Positions 1 to 5,829 are shown, counted from the first letter of the stretch. The stretch: 5,829 nt of DNA from Pseudomonadales bacterium (GCA_029244465.1 JAQWQN010000109.1:1-5829), one strand, 5' to 3'. The notes: a model not told the origin generated them from the letters alone. Numbers and translations are program-made.

Positions 1-1226
1 GTCGGAGCATCCATGATCGCGGTCATGATGTCGGATGGCGGAGAAATATCGACATCGCCTGGGCACCATTCGTCTATCCGCGGCATGCCTTCACCGTCGA
101 CCATCTCGAGAACACGTGTGTGTATATCAGGGTGTACCCACTGATCAAGATCTCGCGCATAGTCTGAATAGATCGTCAGGCGCTCAGTCAGATATTTGCC
201 TGCAACCGCCGTTTCCCGGGTCAGGTCTTGTAGGTGAGGCCAGGGTGCTTCGGGGTTCACGAAGTCGGGTGTCAGCGGAGAGACGCCGCCCCAGTCGTTG
301 ATGCCGGCGTGGATTATCTGCGGAAGGACCCCGGGGCTCAAATTTGGTGGTGCTTGGACGCTCATGGTAGGACCGAATAGAATCCTGGCGATGGCGATGG
401 TCCATAATAGCTCGTTGAGATCTGGCTCCGGCGCGTTAACCATTTTGGTCTCTTCTTTGGCGCGGAAGTTTTGGATGATGATCTCTTGGATGTGGCCGTA
501 TTTGTTTTGGATATCTCGGATTGCGAGCAAACTCTCGATCCGCTCCTGGCGCGTTTCGCCGATGCCGATAAGGATTCCTGTCGTGAACGGCACCTTTGCT
601 TCCCCGGCGTTGCGCAGCGTTTCTAGGCGTACAGCGGGGATTTTGTCTGGTGAACCGTAATGGGGCATACCCTTTTCGGTGAGTCGGTCGGATGTGGATT
701 CAAGCATGATGCCCATACTTGGTGAGACGGATTTCAGTCTTGTAAGCTCTTCTGGCGCAAGATTGCCGGGATTTAAGTGAGGTAATAATCCTGTTTCTTT
801 AAAGACGGCCTCTGCCGCGGCAAAAAGATAATCGGTGGTTGATTCGTAACCCATTTCTGCGAGTGCTTCTCTGGCTGCTTTGTATCGCAGCTCCGGCTTT
901 TCTCCCAAGGTGAATAGCGCCTCTTTGCATCCCATCTCTTGACCATGGCGCGCCACATCGAGGACTTCTTCGATGGTCATATAGGCTGCTTTGACTTTGC
1001 GCGGCACTGTCGCGAATGTGCAGTAGTGACAAACATCTCGACACAAATGGGTTAAAGGGATGAAGACCTTTTTCGAGTAGGTGACCACATTGTTGAAGCC
1101 GCGATCGCGGATAACTTGAGCCACGTCAGCGAGCGCTCGAGTGTTCTCAAAGTCGGCCAGGGCCAGTCCTTCATCGTGGCTGGGTGCAACGCCGCTAAGA
1201 GCGCGTGCAAGGATCTGATCAATCAT
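1..1226 (-). CDS. fbiC: FO synthase FbiC, N-terminal CofG-type radical SAM half (3' end beyond window)
   Basis: I translated this frame by hand from the ATG at 1226-1224: 408 codons remain open to the left edge, so the C-terminus is missing. The radical SAM cluster motif CX3CX2C is C62, C66 and C69, following FIPLTHLCRD. Other family blocks are HLNPG (150-154), HYGSPDK, GILIGIGET (217-225), IQNFRAK and DWGGVSPLT (311-319). These match the CofG half of bacterial FbiC, which forms the deazaflavin ring of FO from the tyrosine-uracil adduct made by the CofH half. A stand-alone CofG usually ends soon after the YSDY region (353-356). Here about 52 more residues follow, containing WVHPDI and resembling the linker to CofH, so I infer a fused two-domain FbiC of roughly 800 residues. 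Separate CofG with a long tail remains possible. The gene starts 3 bp after cofC, with a weak TGGA Shine-Dalgarno at 1233-1236, and is probably translated from the same transcript. Confidence 0.93.
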   Translation of the reverse strand, partial: MIDQILARALSGVAPSHDEGLALADFENTRALADVAQVIRDRGFNNVVTYSKKVFIPLTHLCRDVCHYCTFATVPRKVKAAYMTIEEVLDVARHGQEMGCKEALFTLGEKPELRYKAAREALAEMGYESTTDYLFAAAEAVFKETGLLPHLNPGNLAPEELTRLKSVSPSMGIMLESTSDRLTEKGMPHYGSPDKIPAVRLETLRNAGEAKVPFTTGILIGIGETRQERIESLLAIRDIQNKYGHIQEIIIQNFRAKEETKMVNAPEPDLNELLWTIAIARILFGPTMSVQAPPNLSPGVLPQIIHAGINDWGGVSPLTPDFVNPEAPWPHLQDLTRETAVAGKYLTERLTIYSDYARDLDQWVHPDIHTRVLEMVDGEGMPRIDEWCPGDVDISPPSDIMTAIMDAP

Positions 1227-1229
1227 GTG

Positions 1230-1895
1230 TTATCCAGAATGGGAGTTTGATTGGTTTTTGAGGCGCTGCGTAATACCGTCTCGTTCGAGATAGGTCGCGG
1301 TCTGACTGTTGGGTGCGGTTGCGCATAGCGTGAGCAGATCTGCTGGCAGATCAATGTCGAGCGTAAAGCGGGAACCCGGGATAATTTTTGGTGTTACACC
1401 GGATGCGAAGGCGGCATCAACATGTGGTTTGAAGCTCTTGCCGTCAAAGACATAAGGAATACGCCCCGGTGGGGAGCAGATCAAACCGTTGGTGCCTACA
1501 TTTTCGGCATCCGGCATGATCGTAATGTCTTGGTGCGCGTTTAGGATAGCATCAAGTTCATCGGGCACTATGCCGGGTACATCTGCCGGTACAATGATGA
1601 CGCCCTGGGCATCAAAATTGGCGATCAGATGTTGTGTGGCTTGTTCGAGTGATTCCGGCAGGTTCGCATCCGGACTTTCTGCAAAACGTTCGGTCGCAAA
1701 GGTCTGCGCGAGCGCGTCGGCTTCAGGTGCGCGAGAAACGATTAGGATGCCGGAAAGATTTGAGCAGGCCGACAGGCAGGTCAGCACGTCGCGTGCCATG
1801 GCCATCATCAATGAGCGTCGTTCTTCTTCATTTAAGACGTTAGCTAGACGTTGTTTCGCTCGATCAAACGTCTTAACGGGAACGATTGCCCACAT
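1230..1895 (-). CDS. cofC: CofC/FbiD-type phospho-acid guanylyltransferase (F420 biosynthesis)
   Basis: A cytosolic enzyme of 221 residues, normal length for the family. It transfers GMP from GTP to a three-carbon phospho-acid (2-phospho-L-lactate in archaea, phosphoenolpyruvate in mycobacteria, 3-phosphoglycerate in some burkholderias), giving the unstable donor used by CofD. The nucleotide-binding start is VPVKTFDRAKQRL (5-17). PADVP (103-107) carries the probable metal ligand D105. GTNGL (134-138) and SFKPH (154-158) are typical substrate-site blocks, and DIDLPADL (180-187) gives the second metal pair D180/D182. The usual Thr after DxD is Leu183 here. The ATG at 1895 is preceded by a strong purine-rich site (GGGAGAGG, 1899-1906), which settles the start. 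The gene follows cofD after a 98-bp gap and nearly abuts fbiC. The sequence alone does not tell which phospho-acid is used. Confidence 0.93.
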   Translation of the reverse strand: MWAIVPVKTFDRAKQRLANVLNEEERRSLMMAMARDVLTCLSACSNLSGILIVSRAPEADALAQTFATERFAESPDANLPESLEQATQHLIANFDAQGVIIVPADVPGIVPDELDAILNAHQDITIMPDAENVGTNGLICSPPGRIPYVFDGKSFKPHVDAAFASGVTPKIIPGSRFTLDIDLPADLLTLCATAPNSQTATYLERDGITQRLKNQSNSHSG

Positions 1896-1897
1896 TG

Positions 1898-1906
1898 GCC
1901 TCTCCC
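1898..1906 (-). promoter_or_regulatory. Shine-Dalgarno site of cofC
   Basis: Read on the minus strand this is GGGAGAGGC, a few bases before the cofC ATG at 1895-1893. It is the strongest ribosome-binding site among the minus-strand genes. Because cofC follows the largest gap in the operon, the site suggests independent translation initiation rather than coupling to cofD. Confidence 0.6.
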
Positions 1907-1923
1907 ATATCCAATTAATATTG

Positions 1924-1972
1924 CGGTTGCCCGACCCCTATTCGTGACTGCACGACTGAGTTGCCGAAACCG
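1924..1972. repeat. Nested inverted repeats in the cofD-cofC gap
   Basis: The inner element is TCGTG (1942-1946), four bases, then CACGA (1951-1955), a perfect 5-bp stem. It is flanked by CGGTT (1924-1928) and its complement AACCG (1968-1972). A further short stem, ACCCT/AGGGT (1988-1992 and 1996-2000), overlaps the cofD stop codon. None is followed by a T-run on the minus strand, so an intrinsic terminator is unlikely. The repeats could be an operator, an mRNA-processing structure or chance. Confidence 0.3.
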
Positions 1973-1993
1973 AATTACTTAACTTGGACCCTT

Positions 1994-2968
1994 TCAGGGT
2001 GTCAAATCACGTAAAAACCCAAGTGTCGTGTGGGCTAAATCCACACGATCCTGCAACGTTACCATGATGGAATTGGTCGCGATAGTTGGAATTCTTAGGC
2101 CATCTGTGATTCTCGATGCTTCTTTTTCGTCCGTCTTGTCAACGATATAGCCATTCATCAGACCGGGGTAGTGGTGCTCGTAGTGTTGCGCAACCGCATA
2201 AGCGCTGGCGGGTACATCGAGTTCTGCCATCATCTTGGCGGCTGGGCCTTTGATCGCGAGACCGCCCACGATCGGGGATATCGCGACGACGGGAAGATCT
2301 GTCAGCCGCTCCGCGAAGCCATTGAGTTTAAGCAAAGGGTCGACCGAGACGTAGGGATTGCTGGGACAGATGATCACCCCGGTGCATCTTTCTAACCAAT
2401 TTTCAATCACTGGGTTCAAGCGCGCATCTGCCAAGCCGTTAAAGCTAAATCCCGTGACGGCGGGCTGGCACTGTTCACGAACAAAATAATGTTGGAAAGC
2501 AAGATCACCCTGATCTGAATGCACGATGGTACGAACCGGTGTGTTCGTCATAGGCGCAACGGTGTGGGCGATATTTAGTGCCTGGGTAATCGACGCGGTC
2601 GCGTCTGATAGGCTTGCCCCAGAATTTAGTAGCTGCGTTCTCTGTGTGTGGAGCGCCATATCTTTGTCGCCGAGGCGAAACCATGACTCACCGCCGAGCG
2701 CCTCGAGGGATTCGATGAACTGCCAGGTTTCGCCCTGGCGCCCCCAACCAAGCTCTTGGTTGTTTTCTTCCGCGAGGGCGTAAGTGAGAGAGTCGATATC
2801 GGGTGAAATATGGAGGCCTAGGTGATCGAAGTCGTCGCCCGTATTGACGGCAAAGAGAAGTTCGTCAGATGCGAGCACCTTAGACAACCCAAGAGCCAAC
2901 TTGGCACCACCCACGCCGCCGGTGATGGCGAGGATTTTAGACATAGCGGTAATGGAGGTTGCTGCCAC
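1994..2968 (-). CDS. cofD: CofD/FbiA 2-phospho-L-lactate transferase family protein (F420-0 synthesis)
   Basis: This enzyme moves the phospho-acid moiety from the CofC product onto the terminal hydroxyl of FO, releasing GMP and giving F420-0 (or the dehydro or 3PG analogue). It has 324 residues from the GTG at 2968, close to the family length. The N-terminal loop GGVGGAKLALGL (17-28) is followed by NTGDDFDHLGLHISPDID (42-59), whose Asp residues include the metal and FO-site positions of the family. WFRLGDKDMALH (96-107), ICPSNPYVSVDPLL (200-213) and SPIVGGLAIKGPAAKMM (231-247) are further family blocks. An in-frame ATG (Met9, 2944) begins MSKILAITGG, which is where most family members start, but it has no clear ribosome site. 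The GTG has AGG six bases upstream, formed by the cofE stop region. I prefer the GTG, with the ATG a serious alternative. It lies 7 bp after cofE. Confidence 0.95.
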   Translation of the reverse strand: MAATSITAMSKILAITGGVGGAKLALGLSKVLASDELLFAVNTGDDFDHLGLHISPDIDSLTYALAEENNQELGWGRQGETWQFIESLEALGGESWFRLGDKDMALHTQRTQLLNSGASLSDATASITQALNIAHTVAPMTNTPVRTIVHSDQGDLAFQHYFVREQCQPAVTGFSFNGLADARLNPVIENWLERCTGVIICPSNPYVSVDPLLKLNGFAERLTDLPVVAISPIVGGLAIKGPAAKMMAELDVPASAYAVAQHYEHHYPGLMNGYIVDKTDEKEASRITDGLRIPTIATNSIMVTLQDRVDLAHTTLGFLRDLTP

Positions 2969-2974
2969 ATCAAA

Positions 2975-2978
2975 CCTA
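2975..2978 (-). promoter_or_regulatory. Short Shine-Dalgarno (TAGG) for cofD, overlapping the cofE stop codon
   Basis: On the minus strand the cofE stop TAG is followed by G, making TAGG, six bases before the GTG at 2968-2966. The site is modest, but nothing comparable precedes the downstream ATG at 2944-2942. It therefore favours the GTG start and fits termination-reinitiation coupling between cofE and cofD. Confidence 0.4.
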
Positions 2979-3743
2979 TTTGAAGAGATCTTCTTCTAAT
3001 GGTCGGTTGATGTCGGCGGCAGTTTGTCGGCTGTGCTCCTCGGGTAGACCTCGTATGAGCGCGAGCGGTATCTTCTCGGTTGTTTCTCCCATTACGAGCG
3101 TGGCTGCCGCGGCTAAGGCATCTGCCCGGTTGATGAGCGTCACTTTGAGTTCCCGACCGTAAACATCCTCGCCGCCGCGGTGATCGTCTAACACGGTGAT
3201 GCCCGCGCAGCCGATTGCAGCCCCGATCGTACCCATACGCCAGGGTCGATTGTGTGAGTCGGTAATAATCACTCCGACTGAGACCCCCGTGTGGTCGGCG
3301 ATAGCAGCAGCCAGGTTGCGAGCGCTGGCGTCGGGATCTTTGGGCAAAAGCAACGCTTTTTCGCCACCTTCGTGATCGACGTTCGATTGGTCAATACCAG
3401 CGTGAGCGCCAACCATGCCGAGCTTATGTCGCACGATGAGGACCCCAACACGCTGTCGCAGAATGTCTGTCGATTCTTGCAGGATGAGCTCGACCAAGCG
3501 TGGATCTTTGTCAGTTTCTTCGCCCAAAGAGATCGCCTTGGGCGATGGGGTAACGTCGCTCAAGTCGATCAGTTGGCCTTCTGCTTTGGAGACGACCTTC
3601 TGCGCGAGGCAGATGACATCGCCATTGACCAACAACAGTTCGTTTTTCTCAAGGGCACTTAAGATTTGGGCGCAGAGATCGTCCCCGGATTCGACCATGG
3701 GCATACCTGGGACCGGCACGACGGCAAAGCCTGGGGTGGTCAT
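2976..3743 (-). CDS. cofE: Coenzyme F420-0:L-glutamate ligase CofE
   Basis: GTP-dependent ligase that adds L-glutamates to F420-0, giving the polyglutamate tail of F420. The 255 residues match the single-domain CofE family. Visible blocks are GDVICLAQKVVSKAEG (41-56), DPRLVELIL (80-88), GAHAGIDQSNV (112-122, with the probable metal ligand D118), LLPKDPDASA (132-141), TDSHNRPWRMGTIGAAIG (161-178, D162 a second likely ligand) and GGEDVYGREL (190-199). The mycobacterial homologue FbiB carries a C-terminal FMN domain of about 200 residues that reduces dehydro-F420-0. This protein stops before any such domain and no separate copy is visible in the window. The ATG at 3743-3741 overlaps the npdG stop by one base (TGATG), so translational coupling is likely. 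Confidence 0.95.
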   Translation of the reverse strand: MTTPGFAVVPVPGMPMVESGDDLCAQILSALEKNELLLVNGDVICLAQKVVSKAEGQLIDLSDVTPSPKAISLGEETDKDPRLVELILQESTDILRQRVGVLIVRHKLGMVGAHAGIDQSNVDHEGGEKALLLPKDPDASARNLAAAIADHTGVSVGVIITDSHNRPWRMGTIGAAIGCAGITVLDDHRGGEDVYGRELKVTLINRADALAAAATLVMGETTEKIPLALIRGLPEEHSRQTAADINRPLEEDLFK

Positions 3744-4411
3744 CAGTGTTCTTGACCGATGATTTTGATGCCTGAGTGGGACAAGATGCCGCCGCGGTTG
3801 ATTTGAATGAGAATAGACGTCAGTGCCTCAGCGGCAGCCGAATTGGCTACAGGGCCTGCATGCCAGCCATTCATGCCTGCGTCCTCGGTCAACTGAATGA
3901 CCTTTTCACGCGCTACTTTTTTGTTGCCACAAACCAGGACATCGCACTCGATAGTGACATCCTGTTGGAGGAGGTGTGCGGCGATATTCTGATAGGCGGT
4001 GACCACCATGACCTCTTCACCTAAGAACTCTTGCGCTCGTTTTCCGGCGCTGCCTTCAGGCGGTAACTGTACGGTTCCAACCTTGGGTGGCACGAGGGGT
4101 ACGGTGACGTCGACCAAGATTTTGCCCGCCAAGTTGCCTTTCACGTAGTCGAGTGTCGATATTTGGTGCTCTGCAGGCACGGTGAGAACAACGATATCGC
4201 CCGCCCCGGATGCGTCGAGGTTTTCCATGGCCTCAGCCGGTGTTTCCGGACTGATCTCCTGCAACGCGGCAACGGCGGCTTGGGCTTTCTCTAAAGTTCG
4301 TGATCCGATGACGATCTTGTAGCCCGCTTTTGACCAGCGAATCGCAAGACCCGTGCCGAGATCACCCGTTCCGCCCAGGATGGCGATGGTTTCTTTGCCA
4401 GATTCTGACAT
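3743..4411 (-). CDS. npdG: NADPH-dependent F420 reductase (F420:NADP oxidoreductase, Fno/NpdG)
   Basis: Soluble Rossmann-fold enzyme that passes hydride between NADP(H) and F420. In aerobic bacteria it probably runs mainly toward F420H2 formation to supply F420H2-dependent reductases. The 222 residues match the family length. The dinucleotide loop is ILGGTGDLGTGLA (11-23), and the second strand ends in IGSRT (35-39), whose Ser37/Arg38 are the usual 2'-phosphate contacts that select NADP over NAD. VLTVPAEH and DVTVPL follow, then VCGNKK, and the C-terminus ends with SGIKIIG as in archaeal Fno. It is first in the minus-strand operon and overlaps cofE by one base, which ties cofactor reduction to cofactor synthesis. 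GAAGGG at 4421-4426, nine bases before the ATG, is a reasonable ribosome site. Confidence 0.93.
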   Translation of the reverse strand: MSESGKETIAILGGTGDLGTGLAIRWSKAGYKIVIGSRTLEKAQAAVAALQEISPETPAEAMENLDASGAGDIVVLTVPAEHQISTLDYVKGNLAGKILVDVTVPLVPPKVGTVQLPPEGSAGKRAQEFLGEEVMVVTAYQNIAAHLLQQDVTIECDVLVCGNKKVAREKVIQLTEDAGMNGWHAGPVANSAAAEALTSILIQINRGGILSHSGIKIIGQEH

Positions 4412-4523
4412 TTATGGATACCCTTCATAAGTTAAGAACAATAAGGCGCGAGATTATGCCGCCATTTCAGCTTGAATTAAACGCAGGAGTGATGGACGCT
4501 CTGGCCTTAAATCTATACGAGCG
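4412..4523. promoter_or_regulatory. Divergent control region between the F420 operon and the LLM genes
   Basis: This 112-bp gap separates npdG (minus) from the LLM gene (plus) and must hold or lie near both 5' ends. On the minus strand CATAAT (4453-4458 on the plus) is a good -10 match, with a poor -35 candidate TTTAAT 17 bases upstream. It would start transcription about 35 bp before npdG. On the plus strand I find no convincing -35/-10 pair; TATACG lies at 4514-4519 but is too close to the start unless the mRNA is nearly leaderless. A 23-codon open frame (4456-4527) ends in TGA overlapping the LLM ATG, and AGGAG lies at 4484-4488. No clear operator palindrome is visible. Confidence 0.4.
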
Positions 4524-5438
4524 ATGAGCGAAGACATGAGAATTGGCACAATGATTGGCGCAGATGGCACGAATGCAACTTTAGACGATGTTATTACTAT
4601 CGCTAAAAACGCCGAGGAGAAGGGCTTAGATAACGTTTGGCTGGCTAATATTTTTGGATTTGATGCGATCTCGACGCTTGCTTTAATAGGCCGCGAAACA
4701 AAAACTATCGGTCTCGGGACCGCGGTTACGCCAACCTACCCTCGACACCCTACGGCGATTGCGCAGCAAGCTTTGACGACGGCAGCAGCGTCCAACAACC
4801 GTTTTACGCTCGGAATCGGTTTGTCACATCAGATCGTGATCGAAACCATGCTCGGTATGTCTTATGACAAACCAGCCAAGCACATGCGCGAGTATTTGAG
4901 TGTACTAATGCCCCTGGCTCGCGGGGAACAGGCTAATTTTCAAGGTGATCATTACCGCGTTCAGGGCGTTGAGCTGACCATTCCTGGCGCAGATCGACTA
5001 CCGGTCGTTATCGCGGCACTTGGACCGGTGATGTTGAAGCTGGCTGCTGAAATGGCCGACGGTACGAATACCTGGATGGTTGGCGCGAAAACCATGCAGT
5101 CACACATCCTGCCTTCTTTGCGCGATGCAGGTAACCCTGACCCAATGGTCGTTGCGGGTTTGCCGATCGTCTTAACAACGAATGTCGATGAAGCACGAGC
5201 GACGATAGCTGAGACGTTGACCATTTATGGGCAATTGCCGAGCTATAGAGCCATGTTGGATCGTGAAGGCGTCGCTGGACCGGCCGACATCGCCATCGTG
5301 GGGGATGAAAATACGCTGCGCGGTGAAATTAAGCGCTTTGAAGATATGGGTGTCACTGATTTCAACGCCGCGATCATGGCAACGGAAGAGGGCGCGCAAG
5401 AGCGGACGTTAGAATTTCTTGCCAGTATGAAGGGATAG
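4524..5438 (+). CDS. LLM-class F420-dependent oxidoreductase (TIGR03564-like)
   Basis: A 304-residue protein of the bacterial luciferase-like TIM-barrel family, whose F420-type members transfer hydride between F420H2 or F420 and an organic substrate. The barrel begins MRIGTMIGADG (5-15), then DNVWLANIFGFDA (36-48), GTAVTPTYPRHP (65-76), the cofactor-loop block RFTLGIGLSH (93-102), HMREYL (120-125), AALGPVMLKLAAEMADGTNTWM (164-185) and YGQLPSYRAMLDREG (from 235). From memory these blocks fit the subfamily annotated as TIGR03564, best known in actinobacteria and without an established substrate. Placement next to an F420 operon supports F420 over FMN as cofactor. The ATG at 4524 has no strong ribosome site; Met5 at 4536 is where relatives begin, so the true start may be there. 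The next LLM gene follows after 3 bp. Substrate unknown. Confidence 0.85.
   Translation: MSEDMRIGTMIGADGTNATLDDVITIAKNAEEKGLDNVWLANIFGFDAISTLALIGRETKTIGLGTAVTPTYPRHPTAIAQQALTTAAASNNRFTLGIGLSHQIVIETMLGMSYDKPAKHMREYLSVLMPLARGEQANFQGDHYRVQGVELTIPGADRLPVVIAALGPVMLKLAAEMADGTNTWMVGAKTMQSHILPSLRDAGNPDPMVVAGLPIVLTTNVDEARATIAETLTIYGQLPSYRAMLDREGVAGPADIAIVGDENTLRGEIKRFEDMGVTDFNAAIMATEEGAQERTLEFLASMKG
5430..5435 (+). promoter_or_regulatory. Shine-Dalgarno site of the second LLM gene
   Basis: AAGGGA lies in the last codons of the upstream LLM gene, six bases before the ATG at 5442. It fixes that start over the overlapping out-of-frame GTG at 5439 and indicates that both LLM genes are translated from one mRNA. 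Confidence 0.6.
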
Positions 5439-5441
5439 TGA

Positions 5442-5829
5442 ATGCAACTCGGTTATTCGGTCCCTAACAACCAGGGCGTCGATGCGGTTGGCGATCTAGT
5501 GGTGCTCGCGGTTGAGGCCGAGGCGCTGGGGTACAACAGTGTTTGGGTGAGTGAACACCTGTTTCATGCTGAGTACGTCGCTAAGCGGCTCGGTGATCGG
5601 CCGTACTTTGACCCGCTAACGGTCCTCACCGCAATTGCTTGTGCAACCTCACAGATTCGTCTGGGCACGTCGGTTTTGGTACTGCCATGGCATCACCCGG
5701 CACGACTAGGTAAGACGATTGCGACCTTGGACCATCTTTCTAAAGGGCGTGTTGATCTTGGCGTAGGTGTTGCGATTGCTGAAGAAGAGTTCAACAATCT
5801 CAACATTACGTTCGCTGATCGTGGCAAAC
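5442..5829 (+). CDS. LLM-class F420-dependent oxidoreductase, N-terminal part (TIGR03619-like; 3' end beyond window)
   Basis: Hand translation from the ATG at 5442 gives 129 codons open to the right edge. The start MQLGYSVPN is typical of the luciferase-like fold. It continues with ALGYNSVWVSEHL (28-40), YFDPLTVLTAIA (55-66), IRLGTSVLVLPWHHP (72-86), LSKGRVDLGVGV (99-110) and AEEEFNNLNITFADRG (113-128). The pattern of a glycine-rich strand, then EEF and an RG a few residues on, is that of the Rv2161c-like TIGR03619 subfamily of F420-type oxidoreductases, as I remember it. Those proteins usually read GVGxGW before the EEF; here the second Gly-Trp is Ala111-Ile112, a difference in the likely cofactor-phosphate loop. 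It lies 3 bp after the upstream LLM gene but belongs to a different subfamily, so it is not a recent tandem duplicate. Substrate unknown. Confidence 0.85.
   Translation, partial: MQLGYSVPNNQGVDAVGDLVVLAVEAEALGYNSVWVSEHLFHAEYVAKRLGDRPYFDPLTVLTAIACATSQIRLGTSVLVLPWHHPARLGKTIATLDHLSKGRVDLGVGVAIAEEEFNNLNITFADRGK

Noticed and set aside
298..660. 120-codon plus-strand open frame
   Set aside because: It lies wholly antisense to the FbiC coding frame, which has clear radical SAM motifs; the peptide resembles no family I know and has no ribosome site.
1489..1947. 152-codon plus-strand open frame across cofC and its upstream gap
   Set aside because: It is the antisense of cofC, with a Ser/Ala/Met-rich composition typical of a shadow frame.
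1988..2000. ACCCT/AGGGT stem at the cofD stop as an intrinsic terminator
   Set aside because: The stem is only 5 bp with a 3-base loop and no T-run follows on the minus strand.
3291..3662. 123-codon plus-strand open frame within cofE
   Set aside because: It is antisense to a CofE frame that carries all expected motifs; no independent protein features are seen.
4961..5399. Overlapping minus-strand open frames inside the first LLM gene
   Set aside because: They are short, low-complexity shadows of a well-supported plus-strand gene, and the frames overlap each other.
1..5829. CRISPR, tRNA/rRNA, insertion sequence or phage/defence system
   Set aside because: No spaced direct repeats, cloverleaf, transposase or defence motifs were seen; nearly all sequence is explained by F420 pathway and LLM genes.

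Overview
The window carries most of a coenzyme F420 (deazaflavin) biosynthesis operon on the minus strand. Two F420-type luciferase-like monooxygenase (LLM) oxidoreductase genes are read divergently on the plus strand. Coding density is very high: every long stretch is covered, and the only intergenic gaps of note are 1896-1993 and 4412-4523. I see no tRNA, rRNA, CRISPR array, transposon or phage gene.

Layout, minus strand, in order of transcription: npdG (4411-3743, F420:NADP oxidoreductase), cofE (3743-2976, F420-0 glutamate ligase), cofD (2968-1994, phospho-group transferase), cofC (1895-1230, guanylyltransferase) and fbiC/cofG (1226 to beyond the left edge, radical-SAM FO synthase). npdG and cofE overlap by one base, cofE-cofD are 7 bp apart and cofC-fbiC 3 bp apart, so they look co-transcribed. 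The one interruption is the 98-bp gap between cofD and cofC. Plus strand: an LLM oxidoreductase (4524-5438), then a second LLM gene of a different subfamily from 5442, cut by the right edge.

How the genes fit together: FbiC makes the deazaflavin FO. CofC activates a three-carbon phospho-acid with GTP. CofD joins the two into F420-0 (or a dehydro or 3PG form). CofE adds the glutamate tail. NpdG reduces F420 with NADPH, and the reduced cofactor would feed LLM hydride-transfer enzymes such as the two divergent ones. Apart from the C-terminal part of FbiC, no core F420 step is missing, unless the pathway runs through phosphoenolpyruvate and so needs a dehydro-F420-0 reductase. None is visible here.

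Organism: bacterial rather than archaeal. The FO synthase appears to be the fused bacterial FbiC type and the genes form one compact operon. Separate CofE (no FbiB-type fusion), the CofC N-terminus and the moderate GC content suggest a Gram-negative, perhaps proteobacterial, F420 producer rather than an actinobacterium. This is an impression from remembered family sequences, not a phylogeny. The window is a recognisable pathway and not a new system; the open questions concern substrate choice, the roles of the LLM enzymes and the two short control regions.
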